Assembly (NCBI RefSeq): GCF_003855095.1
Contig: NZ_CP033972.1
Location: forward strand, 2,108,001 to 2,172,000
Direction of reading: 5' to 3'
DNA from: Gordonia insulae
GTDB taxonomy: Bacteria; Actinomycetota; Actinomycetes; Mycobacteriales; Mycobacteriaceae
DNA: 64,000 nt
The notes beneath the pieces were generated by a model. It saw only the letters and a program-made list of their open reading frames with translations. It was not told the DNA's origin and did not search any database. Positions 1 to 8,667 of the stretch are shown piece by piece (position 1 is the first letter of the stretch; each line of letters opens with the position of its first letter). The position numbers and the translations under genes are program-made.

Positions 1-238
1 TGGCGATGATCAGCAGTCCGAACAAGCCGTTGATGAGCGACCCGGTGGACGCGACGATGATGAACAGGACGCCCAGGATGGCATTGATCCGGGTGAACAC
101 GTTGGCGCGGACGATGTCGGCGACACTTCGTCCCGAGCGGTCCGGCAGGTCGTTGACGCGACCGTCGGCGACCCGCTGGGCGACCTCGGTCGCGTTCAGA
201 CCCCGGTTGCCGGTCGTGTCCGCCGACACCTGGGTCAC
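1..238 (-). CDS. ctpE: Cation-transporting P-type ATPase, N-terminal part (cut by window edge)
   Basis: Only the first 79 codons are present, read leftwards from a GTG at 238. The translation has a short cytoplasmic N-terminus containing [18 protein letters not shown], typical of the cation ATPase N-terminal domain, then [19 protein letters not shown], then the first membrane helix. This pattern matches actinobacterial CtpE, a plasma-membrane ATPase linked in mycobacteria to calcium uptake. The GTG overlaps the stop of the upstream metallo-hydrolase by 4 bp (GTGA), so the two are probably co-translated. The phosphorylation and ATP-binding domains lie outside the window, so the ion cannot be checked here. 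Confidence 0.8.
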   Translation of the reverse strand, partial: MTQVSADTTGNRGLNATEVAQRVADGRVNDLPDRSGRSVADIVRANVFTRINAILGVLFIIVASTGSLINGLFGLLIIA

Positions 239-1416
239 GCGGAGGCCTCCCACCAGGACGGGTCGTCGAGCCCGCTCCCGGTCCGATGCACCAGATCGAT
301 CGCACCGCCGGGTGGCGGCACCATCACCGTGGCGGAGTTCGCGGCGGCCGCGGGCAGCAGGCGGGCGATCGGATCGCCCCAGGTATGACGCGCCAGGTTG
401 AAGGTGCCCCAATGGATCGGGATCATCACCGCGTCCCGGTTGTGGTCCCGGGTGAGCATCCGATGGATGGCGACCGCCTCTTCCGGGTCGACGTGCACGT
501 CCGGCCAGGCGACGTCGTAGGCCCCGACGGCGACGAGGGTGAGGTCCACCGAACCGAGTCGGCCGCCGACATCGTCGAACCGTTCGGAGAAGCCGGTGTC
601 GCCGGAGAAGAACATCCGGCGCGACGGCCCCGCCACCACCCAGCTCGCCCACAGTGCCAGGTTGCGGGTCAGCGAGCGTCCGGAGAAATGCCGCGCGGGG
701 CAGCAGGTGAACGTGAAGTCGGAGTCCCCGATGGTGACCGTGCACTCCCCCCACCAGTCGGCCTGCGCAATGCGATCCGGTGCGATCCCCCATGCCTCCA
801 GATGCGCACCGACGCCGATCGGCGCGACGAAACGCACCTGCGGCTGCCGGATGGAGAGGGCGACGACGGTCTCCATGTCCAGATGGTCGTAGTGATCGTG
901 GCTGATCAGCACCACGTCGATCGGGGGCAGGTCATCGACCGTGACCGGCGCGCGGTGCATGCGGGCCGGACCGACGAGCGTCGACGGCGAACACCGATTG
1001 CTGAAGACCGGATCGGTGAGGATGCGGGCGCCGTCGAGTTCGACGAGGACGGTCGCATGTCCGAGCCAGGTGACTCCCAGCTCACCGGCCTCCTCGCCGA
1101 ACTCGGGCGTCAGAACGGGGATCGGACGCCGCGGCCGGCCGGGACGTCGGGCCATGTCGACGACCATCCGGAAGTCGGCGTCGACCGCGGTCGCGGCCGG
1201 CTCGACATTGCGGAACACACCGCCCGCGAGATTCGGGGAACCGGCTGTGTGCTGCCGGATCTCATCGCTGGAGGCACCCAGGGCGCGCGCCGCCGGGAAT
1301 CCGCGGCGGGCCAGCCCGGCCGTCACCGAGTCGGCGGCCGAGAGTCCGGCCACCGAGAGCGTCGACGCGGCCCGCTGAGCCAGCTGTACACCCGTCCTGC
1401 CGATCGTCGAGGTCAC
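235..1416 (-). CDS. MBL-fold metallo-hydrolase (NAPE-PLD/UlaG-like)
   Basis: A 393-residue metallo-beta-lactamase-fold protein. The zinc motif HDHYDH is at about 173-178, preceded by a [11 protein letters not shown] strand near 116-126, and FFSGDTGFS follows later, as in the UlaG/NAPE-hydrolysing phospholipase D-like branch. About 90 residues precede the catalytic domain. The family hydrolyses phosphodiester or lactone bonds; the substrate is not evident. In M. tuberculosis a relative (Rv0906) also sits between echA6 and ctpE, so the neighbourhood is conserved. The GTG start follows a TACTCT hexamer by 7 bases, suggesting leaderless transcription. The gene overlaps ctpE by 4 bp. Confidence 0.85.
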   Translation of the reverse strand: MTSTIGRTGVQLAQRAASTLSVAGLSAADSVTAGLARRGFPAARALGASSDEIRQHTAGSPNLAGGVFRNVEPAATAVDADFRMVVDMARRPGRPRRPIPVLTPEFGEEAGELGVTWLGHATVLVELDGARILTDPVFSNRCSPSTLVGPARMHRAPVTVDDLPPIDVVLISHDHYDHLDMETVVALSIRQPQVRFVAPIGVGAHLEAWGIAPDRIAQADWWGECTVTIGDSDFTFTCCPARHFSGRSLTRNLALWASWVVAGPSRRMFFSGDTGFSERFDDVGGRLGSVDLTLVAVGAYDVAWPDVHVDPEEAVAIHRMLTRDHNRDAVMIPIHWGTFNLARHTWGDPIARLLPAAAANSATVMVPPPGGAIDLVHRTGSGLDDPSWWEASA

Positions 1417-1423
1417 GGATCAC

Positions 1424-1429
1424 AGAGTA
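1424..1429 (-). promoter_or_regulatory. -10 element, leaderless promoter of the metallo-hydrolase
   Basis: On the minus strand TACTCT ends 7 bases before the GTG at 1416, the usual spacing for leaderless actinobacterial mRNAs. No convincing -35 is visible. Confidence 0.5.
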
Positions 1430-1559
1430 GTGCGGTCCGGCGACAGAGCGTGGGGCTTGGGGCCGTGTCGCCGCCCGCACCGGCCGCGCCGATCGGTTGC
1501 GGCGATCTCGCATACCGCGCCCGACATGCACTGATAGGCTTCGGCGAACATGTTTCACC

Positions 1560-1569
1560 GCACATGTGC
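1560..1569. promoter_or_regulatory. Palindrome upstream of TetR gene, possible operator
   Basis: GCACATGTGC is a perfect 10-bp palindrome about 30 bases before the TetR start, with a related GAACATGTTT stretch just to its left. The position suits autoregulation, but the motif is short. Confidence 0.3.
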
Positions 1570-1598
1570 AGGTCACGTGTGGGCACGGGGGTTTCTCG

Positions 1599-2219
1599 TT
1601 GGCAAGAATGTCTGTCGATCAGCGCCGTACGGCGCTGATCGAAGCTGCGTACCGCGTGATCGCCGATCACGGGGTCGAAGGCGCGACGACGCGGCGGATC
1701 TGCGCGCATGCGAACATGCCGCTCGCCAGTTTCCATTACGCGTTCGACAGCCGCACCGCACTGTTGTGCGCGGTGATGGAGACGGCGGTGCCGTCGGACA
1801 TCAACCGCATGCTCGAGTCGATCCTGCCGATGATCGTCGACGAGGGTACGGGCCGCGAGGCGATGCAGAAGAACATGCGGTCGCAGATCGAGGCGTTCTA
1901 CACACTGCTCAAGGCCGATCCGGGCCGTATGCAGGCGACCATTTCGCTGGGTATCTACGCGCACAACCACGCCGAGCTGCAGAAGGTCGGCAAGAAGATG
2001 TACGAACGCCTCTACGAGGTCGCGTCACTCGGCCTCTCCGTCGCCGCGGAGAAAACCGAGGTCGAGTGGCGGACACCTGTCGCCGAACTCGGCCCGGTCA
2101 TCATCGCCGCGACGAACGCCATCACGTTGACGTATCTGAGCACGTCCGACGACATCGCGGTCGGCAAGATCATCGAAGCGTCGACGGCCGCCCTGATGTC
2201 CTATGTCATCGAGGACTGA
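1599..2219 (+). CDS. TetR-family transcriptional regulator
   Basis: A 206-residue TetR regulator. The N-terminal helix-turn-helix contains GATTRRICAHANMPLASFHY, followed by an all-helical ligand-binding domain. Two starts are possible: TTG at 1599, which has a G-rich Shine-Dalgarno-like run eight bases upstream, and ATG at 1608, three codons in, with no such run; I prefer 1599. The gene overlaps the next one by 17 bp and so probably belongs to a three-gene operon with the racemase-fold protein and the aldonolactone dehydrogenase. The ligand is unknown. Confidence 0.85.
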   Translation: MARMSVDQRRTALIEAAYRVIADHGVEGATTRRICAHANMPLASFHYAFDSRTALLCAVMETAVPSDINRMLESILPMIVDEGTGREAMQKNMRSQIEAFYTLLKADPGRMQATISLGIYAHNHAELQKVGKKMYERLYEVASLGLSVAAEKTEVEWRTPVAELGPVIIAATNAITLTYLSTSDDIAVGKIIEASTAALMSYVIED

Positions 2220-3456
2220 CCGGGGTCTCTGGGAGTACGATCCGGCGGCGTATTGGCAGGGCATCGACGACGCGGTGACCGCAGCGGGTCTCGACGCCCC
2301 GGTGCTGGCATTGGATCGCACTGCCCTGCGCCACAACATCGACGACCTGCGCACACGTGCCGCCGGTGTCCCGGTCCGGGTCGCCAGCAAATCATTGCGG
2401 GTGCGATCGGTGATCGAGGAGATCCTCTCCGAGGAGGGGTTCGCCGGGATCCTCGCCTACGATGTCGACGAGGCTCGTTGGCTGGCAACAGAATCCGGGT
2501 GTCGCGACGTCTTGCTCGGCTACCCCGGCGCACGGCGCAACGCGCTGGCCGGTCTCGTGGCCGACGCGGTGGCCGTCGAGCGCGTCACCCTGCTCGTGGA
2601 CGACGACACGCAACTCGACGTCGTGGACGCGGTGGCCGGTCCGGCTCGCAGACCGACCGTGCGCGTCGCGATCGACCTGGACGCATCGACCCGCATGGCC
2701 GGTGGGCGAATCCATCTCGGCGTCCGACGGTCGCCGATCCACGATGTCGCCGACGCCGTCCGCCTCGCCCGACACATCGTGGAACGTCCCGGATTCCGGC
2801 TCGTCGGAGTCATGTCGTATGAGGCGCAGATCGCCGGCCTCGCCGACCATGTCGCCGGTAAACCATTGACGAACATGGCGATCCGCGCCATGCAGCGCCG
2901 GTCGATGGCGGAGGTGCGTGGGCGGCGCGCCGCGGCGATCACCGCGATCCGCGCGATCGCCGACCTGGAGTTCGTCAACGGCGGCGGCACCGGTTCCGTC
3001 GAGGAGACCGCACGCGACACATCGGTGACCGACATCGCGGCGGGCAGCGGCTTCTTCGGTGGTCACCTGTTCGACGGATACGCGCGGTTCCGACCGGCAC
3101 CGGCGTTGGCGTTCGGGCTCGATGTGGTCCGGCGACCCGCCGCCGGGATCGTCACGTGCGCCGGCGGCGGCTGGATCGCATCCGGTCCGCCCCGCGACGA
3201 TCGTCTGCCGAAACCGGTGTGGCCCTCCGGCTTGCGCTATGTCGGGTCGGAGGCGGCCGGCGAGGTACAGACCCCGTTACGCGGCGCCGTCGCCGACGAC
3301 ATGGACATCGGCGACCGGGTGTGGTTCCGCCACACCAAGTCCGGTGAGGTCTGCGAACGGGCGACGTCGGTCGCGGTGATCGAGCGGGACGAGTCCGGTG
3401 CGCGGGTGACCGACGTGGTGCCGACCTATCGGGGCGAGGGCCGGTGCTTCCTGTGA
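2203..3456 (+). CDS. Alanine-racemase-fold amino acid deaminase/aldolase
   Basis: A 417-residue protein of the D-threonine aldolase/D-serine dehydratase-like branch of the fold-type III PLP enzymes. Near the N-terminus PVRVASKSLRVRSVI supplies the expected PLP lysine in the barrel, DLDASTRMAGGRIHLGVRR follows, and the C-terminal beta domain has the GDRVWFRH pattern used by this family for metal binding. The reaction is likely cleavage or deamination of a D-hydroxy amino acid, but the substrate is unproven. It starts inside the TetR gene and its TGA overlaps the GTG of the next gene. M. tuberculosis has a similar close pairing (Rv1769 near Rv1771), which supports a link with the neighbouring dehydrogenase. 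Confidence 0.75.
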   Translation: MSSRTDRGLWEYDPAAYWQGIDDAVTAAGLDAPVLALDRTALRHNIDDLRTRAAGVPVRVASKSLRVRSVIEEILSEEGFAGILAYDVDEARWLATESGCRDVLLGYPGARRNALAGLVADAVAVERVTLLVDDDTQLDVVDAVAGPARRPTVRVAIDLDASTRMAGGRIHLGVRRSPIHDVADAVRLARHIVERPGFRLVGVMSYEAQIAGLADHVAGKPLTNMAIRAMQRRSMAEVRGRRAAAITAIRAIADLEFVNGGGTGSVEETARDTSVTDIAAGSGFFGGHLFDGYARFRPAPALAFGLDVVRRPAAGIVTCAGGGWIASGPPRDDRLPKPVWPSGLRYVGSEAAGEVQTPLRGAVADDMDIGDRVWFRHTKSGEVCERATSVAVIERDESGARVTDVVPTYRGEGRCFL

Positions 3457-4751
3457 CATGGCAGAACTGGGGCGGCACGGCGTCGTGTCTTCCGTCCGAG
3501 GTCGCGGTGCCGACGACCGTCGACGAGGTCGCCGCGCTGGTCGCTCGGGTACGGGCGCAGGGCACCACGGTGAAACCGGTGGGTGCCGGACACAGCTTCT
3601 CCGAGATCGCGGTGACCTCCGGCGTACAGATCGATCTGCGCGCGATGCGCGGGCTGGTGTCCGTGGACGACGGACGTGCCCGGGTGACCGTCGCCGCGGG
3701 CACGCATCTGCACGAGATCCCGTCGCTGCTCGCACCGCATCGGCTCGCGATGGCCAACCTGGGCGACATCGACCGCCAGACCATCGCCGGCGCCACGTCC
3801 ACCGGGACCCATGGCACCGGCGCCGCCTTCGGTGGCATCAGCACGCAGATCGTCGCCGCGACGATCGTCACCGGGACCGGCGAGATCCTGCAACTCGGCG
3901 AGAACGATGCCGATCTCGCCGCCGTCGCACTGGGTCTGGGAGCGCTCGGCATCGTCACCGACCTCACCCTGCAGTGCGTTCCGGCCTTCAGCATCCGCGC
4001 CGAGGAACGTCCGAGCTCCGCCGATGACGCGATCGACGGATTCCTCGAGCGCACGGCCACCCACGATCATCACGAGTTCTACTGGTTCCCGCACACCGAT
4101 CGCGCGCTGCAGAAGACCAATACGCGCCTCGGCGCCGACGTCCCACCATCCGGACCGGGCCGCGTCCGCCGCTACCTCGACGACGAGGTCCTGAGCAATC
4201 AGGTCTTCCGGTTGCTGTGCGCGGTCGGGGCACGCGCGCCGCGCACGGTGCCCGTCGTCGCCCAGATCGCCGGCCGGGCACTGTCGGGACGCACGATCAC
4301 CGACACAGCGGCCCGGGTGTTCGTGTCGTCACGGACCGTGCGGTTCCGCGAGATGGAGTACGCCGTCCCGCTCGCCACCGTGCCCGACGCAGTCCGCGAG
4401 ATCCGCGCGATGATCGATCGGAAGCGCTATCGCGTGAGCTTCCCGGTCGAGGTCCGCGCCGCGGCGGCCGACGATCTGATGCTGTCGACGGCCGGCGGGC
4501 GGGCCGGCGGCTACATCGCCGTGCACCGGTATCACGGTGACGACCCCGCCGACACCGACGCCTATTTCGGTGACGTCGAGACCATCATGACCGAACTCGG
4601 TGGCCGCCCACATTGGGGCAAGATGCACACCCGTGACGCCGGATACCTACGGTCGGTCTACCCGCGGTTCGACGAGTTCCGTTCCGTCCGGGACCGATTC
4701 GATCCGGACCGGTTGTTCGCCAACAGGTACCTCGACCGCGTTCTCGGCTGA
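3453..4751 (+). CDS. L-gulono/D-arabinono-1,4-lactone dehydrogenase, FAD-dependent
   Basis: A 432-residue aldonolactone oxidoreductase. The N-terminal FAD-binding-4 domain starts TWQNWGG and contains KPVGAGHSFSEIAV, where the histidine lies at the position that carries FAD covalently in some relatives, and TIAGATSTGTHGTGAAFG. The C-terminal ALO domain includes HWGKMHT and ends DPDRLFANRYLDRVLG. Relatives oxidise L-gulono- or D-arabinono-1,4-lactone; the M. tuberculosis protein (Rv1771) uses cytochrome c rather than oxygen. I place the start at the GTG that overlaps the upstream TGA by 4 bp; another GTG lies three codons earlier at 3444. Confidence 0.85.
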   Translation: MTWQNWGGTASCLPSEVAVPTTVDEVAALVARVRAQGTTVKPVGAGHSFSEIAVTSGVQIDLRAMRGLVSVDDGRARVTVAAGTHLHEIPSLLAPHRLAMANLGDIDRQTIAGATSTGTHGTGAAFGGISTQIVAATIVTGTGEILQLGENDADLAAVALGLGALGIVTDLTLQCVPAFSIRAEERPSSADDAIDGFLERTATHDHHEFYWFPHTDRALQKTNTRLGADVPPSGPGRVRRYLDDEVLSNQVFRLLCAVGARAPRTVPVVAQIAGRALSGRTITDTAARVFVSSRTVRFREMEYAVPLATVPDAVREIRAMIDRKRYRVSFPVEVRAAAADDLMLSTAGGRAGGYIAVHRYHGDDPADTDAYFGDVETIMTELGGRPHWGKMHTRDAGYLRSVYPRFDEFRSVRDRFDPDRLFANRYLDRVLG

Positions 4752-4779
4752 CCTGACGGTGGGTGGGTCGCCACCCCAC

Positions 4780-5883
4780 TCAGCTGCCGGGAACCCGTCG
4801 GTGGATCGGACCTTCGACGTCTCGCAGCGGCTGGCCGGTACCGCCATTTCGCTCGGATATCAGTTGCGCCACAATCGATATCGCCACCTCGGCCGGAGTG
4901 TGCCCGCCGAGGTCGAGACCGAGCGGCGATCGCAGACGGTCGTCGATGCGGTCTCGGGGCACCCCGGCGACGGTCAGCCGCGCGATGCGGTCGTCGTGGG
5001 TCGCACGCGAGCCCAGCGCCCCGATGATGCCCACGCGGTCAGAGGCCAGGGCAGAGACCAGGGTCGGCACATCGACCTTCGCGTCATGGGTCATCACGCA
5101 CACCGCCGTGGCGGAATCCGTTCGTCCCGAGTCCATCTCGTCCTCGAGATATCGTCCCGGCCAGGCCACGACGACCTCGTCGGCATCGGGGAACCGGGCC
5201 GGCGTCGTGAAGACGGGACGCGGGTCGACGACGGTGACGTGGTAGCCGACGTTCTTCGCCACCGTGCAGAGTGCGCGGACGAACTCGTTGGCACCGACCG
5301 CGATCAGACGGCGAGGGGGTGCGAACGTGTGCACGAATGTCCGCGGCCGGTCGGCCGCGCAAACCCGTGGCGCCTCCGTGTCGTCGACGCCGACGATCCC
5401 GCAGCGCCCGGCGTCGCGGAGGTCGGCGATGTCCTTGTCGAGGCCTCGCCATGATCCGGTGGCACCGGGATGATCCAACCGCCAGAGAGGGCGGGTGGTC
5501 AGTGTCGTCGCCAGTGCGACCGGCCGGCCGATGCCGACCGACGCGCGGAGGTCGGCGAGGTCGGCAACGCGTTCCGGGCCGATCCGCTCGACGAAGATCT
5601 CGATCTCTCCCCCACAGGTGAGACCGATCGCGATGTCGTCGAGGTCCGCGGGCCCGAACCGCTCGCCGACCGCACAACCCGTGTCCAGCACGTCCGTCGC
5701 GGCGTGCACGATCGCCGAGTCCACACACCCCGCGGACAGCGATCCGATCACCTCACCGGCCGCGGTCACGGCCATCGCGGCGCCGAGCTGTCGTGGCGCG
5801 GGGCCACTCGTCGCGACCACCCGCGCCAGCGCGACGGGACCGGCGGTGAGACGGTCCAGCAACACGGGTAGCAGTTCTCGCAT
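4780..5883 (-). CDS. XdhC/CoxI family molybdoenzyme maturation protein
   Basis: A 367-residue protein with an N-terminal XdhC_CoxI domain (VVATSGPAPRQLGAAMAV, SLSAGCVDSAIV) and a C-terminal Rossmann-like domain (RRLIAVGANEFVRALCTVA, then GALGSRATHDDRI). The family binds sulfurated molybdenum cofactor and inserts it into xanthine-dehydrogenase-type enzymes. No such enzyme is in the window. The nearest neighbour is the NCS1 nucleobase permease upstream on the same strand, which fits a role in purine use, although a strong terminator hairpin lies between them. The ATG at 5883 is chosen because the sequence upstream of it is the terminator. Confidence 0.8.
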   Translation of the reverse strand: MRELLPVLLDRLTAGPVALARVVATSGPAPRQLGAAMAVTAAGEVIGSLSAGCVDSAIVHAATDVLDTGCAVGERFGPADLDDIAIGLTCGGEIEIFVERIGPERVADLADLRASVGIGRPVALATTLTTRPLWRLDHPGATGSWRGLDKDIADLRDAGRCGIVGVDDTEAPRVCAADRPRTFVHTFAPPRRLIAVGANEFVRALCTVAKNVGYHVTVVDPRPVFTTPARFPDADEVVVAWPGRYLEDEMDSGRTDSATAVCVMTHDAKVDVPTLVSALASDRVGIIGALGSRATHDDRIARLTVAGVPRDRIDDRLRSPLGLDLGGHTPAEVAISIVAQLISERNGGTGQPLRDVEGPIHRRVPGS

Positions 5884-5904
5884 GTCCTCAGTCTCCCAGA
5901 ACCG

Positions 5905-5947
5905 CGTCGGCCGGGTTCGGGGGACGAACTCCCGAACCCGGCCGACG
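5905..5947 (-). terminator. Strong hairpin downstream of the NCS1 permease
   Basis: A perfect 17-bp inverted repeat (arms 5905-5921 and 5931-5947) with a 9-base loop lies 19 bases beyond the permease stop. There is no T-tract on the minus strand, so it is a high-GC stem-type terminator or an RNA-stabilising hairpin. Confidence 0.75.
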
Positions 5948-5965
5948 ACGGATGATGCGTGGTGG

Positions 5966-7690
5966 CTACTCCTGCGCGGGTAGCACGTGCTCACCGGACT
6001 TGTCGCAGGACAGGGCCAGCGAGCTGATGTACTGCTTCTCCCCGTTCGGGCCCGGCACCGCGGAGGCGATCATGTCCGGACGCTCGAACTCGATGCCCGT
6101 GACGCAGCACATCAACTTGACGTCGGTCGGGTTACCGTGCTCGTCGTACATCGGGAGGTCGATGCCGTCGTCGGTGCGTCGAAGGTAGTACTTGCCCTTG
6201 GTGGCCAGTGCGATGATCGGCGGCAGCACCAACGCGAGGATCAGCGCGACGAGCGGCGAGTACGGCTGGATGGCATCACCGAAGACGTGGAAGTACACCA
6301 TGATCGACGCTGCTCCGGCGACGATCACCGACACGAATCCGACCGGGTTGAAGTTGTAGAGCATGCCGCGTCGGAACTCGGGTTCCTTGGGCGAGATCTT
6401 CAGCAGGTACTTGTTGATGGCGATGTCCGACGCAACGGTCACGATCCACGCGATCGCGAGGTTGGCGTAGAAGTTCAGCAGCTCGTTGAGGAAGCTGAAC
6501 ATGTTGGCCTCCATCAGCACGATGGCGATGGCGACGTTGAAGACCAGGAACACCAGACGACCGGGGTAGGTCTTGGTGACGCGGGTGAAGCTGTTGGTCC
6601 AGGCCAACGATCCCGAGTAGGCGTTGGTGACGTTGATCTTCACCTGGCTGATGACGACGAGGATCACGGCGAGGGTGAGCGCCAGCCAGTGCGGCATGAA
6701 CTCCTCGTAGATCGCCAGGAACTGGTGGACCGGCTCGTTCGCGACGCCGGCCTGTTCGGCGAAGTTCATGATCAGGTACACGGCGAGGAAGAGACCCACG
6801 ATCTGCTTGATGGCACCGAAGATCACCCAGCCCGGGCCCGCGGTGAGGACCGCGGTCCACCACTTGCGGCTGTTCTCCGGTGTCTTCGGCGGCATGAACC
6901 GGAGGTAGTCGATCTGCTCGGCGATCTGCGCGATCAAGGACAGACAGACACCTGCCGCGAGCATCGTGCCGGCGAACGAGACACCGTGTCCCGCTTGGCC
7001 GTCGGTGCCACCACTGAACGACAGGAAGTCACCGATGGCATCGGGATGCTTGATGACGAGGTACAGGAACGGTGCGACCATCATGATCAGCCAGAGGGGC
7101 GTGGTCCACACCTGCAGCTTGGCGAGCGTGTTCATCCCGTAGATCACCAGCGGGATGATCAGCACCGACGACAGCAGATAGCCCAGCCACAGGGGGATGT
7201 TCAGGCCCAGCTTGAGGCCCTGGGCCATGATCGAGCCCTCGAGTGCGAAGAAGATGAAGGTGAACGACGCGAAGATGACGTTGGTCAGCACCGAGCCGTA
7301 GTAGCCGAATCCGCTTCCGCGGGTGATGAGGTCGAGGTCGATGTTGAACCTGGCGGCGTAGTACGAGAGCGGGTAGCCGGTCAGCATGATGACGACCGCG
7401 AAGAAGAGGATGCCCCACAACGCGTTACCGGTGCCGTTGGCGATGCCGATGTTGGCACCGATCGCGAAGTCGGCGAGGTAGGCGATACCACCGAGTGCCG
7501 AGATCGCCACGACCCCCGGGCCCCACTTGCGGTAGCTCCTGGGCGCGAACCGGAGGGTGTAGTCCTCCAACGACTCGCGGGCGGCCGCCGCCTGCGGTCC
7601 GGTGGCGATGATGCCGGCTTCGGCGCTCTCTATCTCACCTATATCCCTGTTCACGTGCTCGACTTCGTCGCGCATCGACTCTTTCGACAT
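5966..7690 (-). CDS. NCS1-family nucleobase:cation symporter (purine-cytosine permease)
   Basis: A 574-residue integral membrane protein with about twelve helices and the NCS1 pattern: an N-terminal cytoplasmic segment, FAIGANIGIANGTG in the first transport helix, and repeated amphipathic helices. Family members import purines, cytosine, allantoin or related bases with H+ or Na+. After the last helix there is an unusual hydrophilic tail of about 65 residues holding three cysteines (CC near 529-530 and a later SCDKSGEH). The start has GGGAGA four bases upstream of the ATG. XdhC downstream suggests purine import feeding a molybdo-hydroxylase elsewhere. Confidence 0.85.
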   Translation of the reverse strand: MSKESMRDEVEHVNRDIGEIESAEAGIIATGPQAAAARESLEDYTLRFAPRSYRKWGPGVVAISALGGIAYLADFAIGANIGIANGTGNALWGILFFAVVIMLTGYPLSYYAARFNIDLDLITRGSGFGYYGSVLTNVIFASFTFIFFALEGSIMAQGLKLGLNIPLWLGYLLSSVLIIPLVIYGMNTLAKLQVWTTPLWLIMMVAPFLYLVIKHPDAIGDFLSFSGGTDGQAGHGVSFAGTMLAAGVCLSLIAQIAEQIDYLRFMPPKTPENSRKWWTAVLTAGPGWVIFGAIKQIVGLFLAVYLIMNFAEQAGVANEPVHQFLAIYEEFMPHWLALTLAVILVVISQVKINVTNAYSGSLAWTNSFTRVTKTYPGRLVFLVFNVAIAIVLMEANMFSFLNELLNFYANLAIAWIVTVASDIAINKYLLKISPKEPEFRRGMLYNFNPVGFVSVIVAGAASIMVYFHVFGDAIQPYSPLVALILALVLPPIIALATKGKYYLRRTDDGIDLPMYDEHGNPTDVKLMCCVTGIEFERPDMIASAVPGPNGEKQYISSLALSCDKSGEHVLPAQE

Positions 7691-7767
7691 TCGTCTCCCT
7701 TGCCCGGGGCTTCTGACGGATTCTCCGGGTGGAGAACGCCTTCGCTGACGCTAGAAAGGGGTCGTTT

Positions 7768-7781
7768 CGGTCACTTGACCG
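7768..7781. promoter_or_regulatory. Palindromic operator candidate upstream of the NCS1 permease
   Basis: CGGTCA-CT-TGACCG has perfect 6-bp arms and lies 78-91 bases before the permease start, upstream of a possible -10 (TAGCGT on the minus strand near 7750). This is a plausible repressor site. Confidence 0.4.
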
Positions 7782-7895
7782 GAATGTTTCGCCGATGAAA
7801 ACTACGACGCCGCAAGGAATCGATGACGGTTATGTCCGATTTGGGATAGGTGTACCGAGCCCGGGGAGCGAGCTGACCGTTTGGGGACCGGTGAA

Positions 7896-8627
7896 CTAGC
7901 GCCCGATGAACTCGGGGCGCCGCTTCTCCGCACGCGCGGCCCGGCCCTCCGCCAGGTCGTCGCTCTCCCACGCGCGCATCATCGCGTCGAGCCGTTCCGG
8001 TGCCGGTTCGTCGCGGGCGCCGTCGTTGTTCAGCACCATCTTGTAGTGCTGCAGCGTGAGCGGCGCCAGATCGGCGATGTTCGCGGCCCAGTGCTGGGCG
8101 TCGGCCAGGTCGCCGATGCGATTGGCGAAGCCGAGCGTGTGTGCCCGATCGGCGGAGAGGGGGTCGCAGCCGATCAGCATGCTGCGGGCGGGGCCCGAAC
8201 CGACCAGCGACACGAGTCGCCGGATCGTCCACTCATCCACGGCCACACCGATTTTCGCGGCGGGTATGCCGATCAGGGCGTCCGGTGCCATCACCCGCAG
8301 GTCCGCGGCCATCGCCAGTTGCAGGCCCGCACCGAGCGCAGAACCGTTGAGCGCCGCGATGACCGGGATCGGCACCGCCTCGATCTGCTGCAGCGTCGCC
8401 ACGAGTTTGTCGAGGAACGACGGATCGTAGACGGGACCGGACAGGTCGGCGCCGGCACAGAACACCGGACCCCGGCCGGTGACCACGACGGCACGTGCAC
8501 CGCCGTCCACCGCGGACATGAACGCATCCGACAGTCCCGCGACCATCTCCTCGTCGAGCGCGTTCCGTTTGTCGACACGGTCGAGCTCGACGGTGACCAC
8601 TGCACCTTCTGCAGACGAGTGAATCAT
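7896..8627 (-). CDS. echA6: EchA6-like non-catalytic crotonase-fold protein
   Basis: A 243-residue crotonase-fold protein closely resembling mycobacterial EchA6, for example FCAGADLSG, GAGLQLAMAADLRVMAPDA, IRRLVSLVG and the ADAQHWAANIADLAPL region. The two glutamates needed for hydration are absent: the first position is Gln (GLQLAM) and the second falls in GIPAAKIG. EchA6 of M. tuberculosis lacks enoyl-CoA hydratase activity, binds long acyl-CoAs, works with the FAS-II/mycolic acid system and is the target of tetrahydropyrazolopyrimidines. Location two transcription units from the metallo-hydrolase and ctpE matches that genome. A TAGGCT hexamer ends 7 bases before the ATG at 8627 (leaderless). 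Confidence 0.8.
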   Translation of the reverse strand: MIHSSAEGAVVTVELDRVDKRNALDEEMVAGLSDAFMSAVDGGARAVVVTGRGPVFCAGADLSGPVYDPSFLDKLVATLQQIEAVPIPVIAALNGSALGAGLQLAMAADLRVMAPDALIGIPAAKIGVAVDEWTIRRLVSLVGSGPARSMLIGCDPLSADRAHTLGFANRIGDLADAQHWAANIADLAPLTLQHYKMVLNNDGARDEPAPERLDAMMRAWESDDLAEGRAARAEKRRPEFIGR

Positions 8628-8634
8628 GTGCCGA

Positions 8635-8640
8635 AGCCTA
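8635..8640 (-). promoter_or_regulatory. -10 element of echA6, leaderless
   Basis: TAGGCT on the minus strand, 7 bases before the ATG at 8627. Confidence 0.5.
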
Positions 8641-8644
8641 CCGA

Positions 8645-8656
8645 CTGTCGTGACAG
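8645..8656. promoter_or_regulatory. Palindrome in the echA6/monooxygenase divergent promoter
   Basis: CTGTC-GT-GACAG lies just upstream of the echA6 -10 and 12 bases before the GTG of the divergent gene, so a bound protein could affect both genes. Confidence 0.4.
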
Positions 8657-8667
8657 ACTGGCCCATT

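Noticed and set aside
286..1638. 450-codon plus-strand open frame
   Set aside because: It lies opposite the metallo-hydrolase, has no family motifs and is Arg/Gly-rich, a shadow caused by high GC.
5987..7798. 603-codon plus-strand open frame opposite the NCS1 permease
   Set aside because: Composition is dominated by Arg, Asp, Val and Gln with no recognisable domain; the minus-strand permease explains the region.
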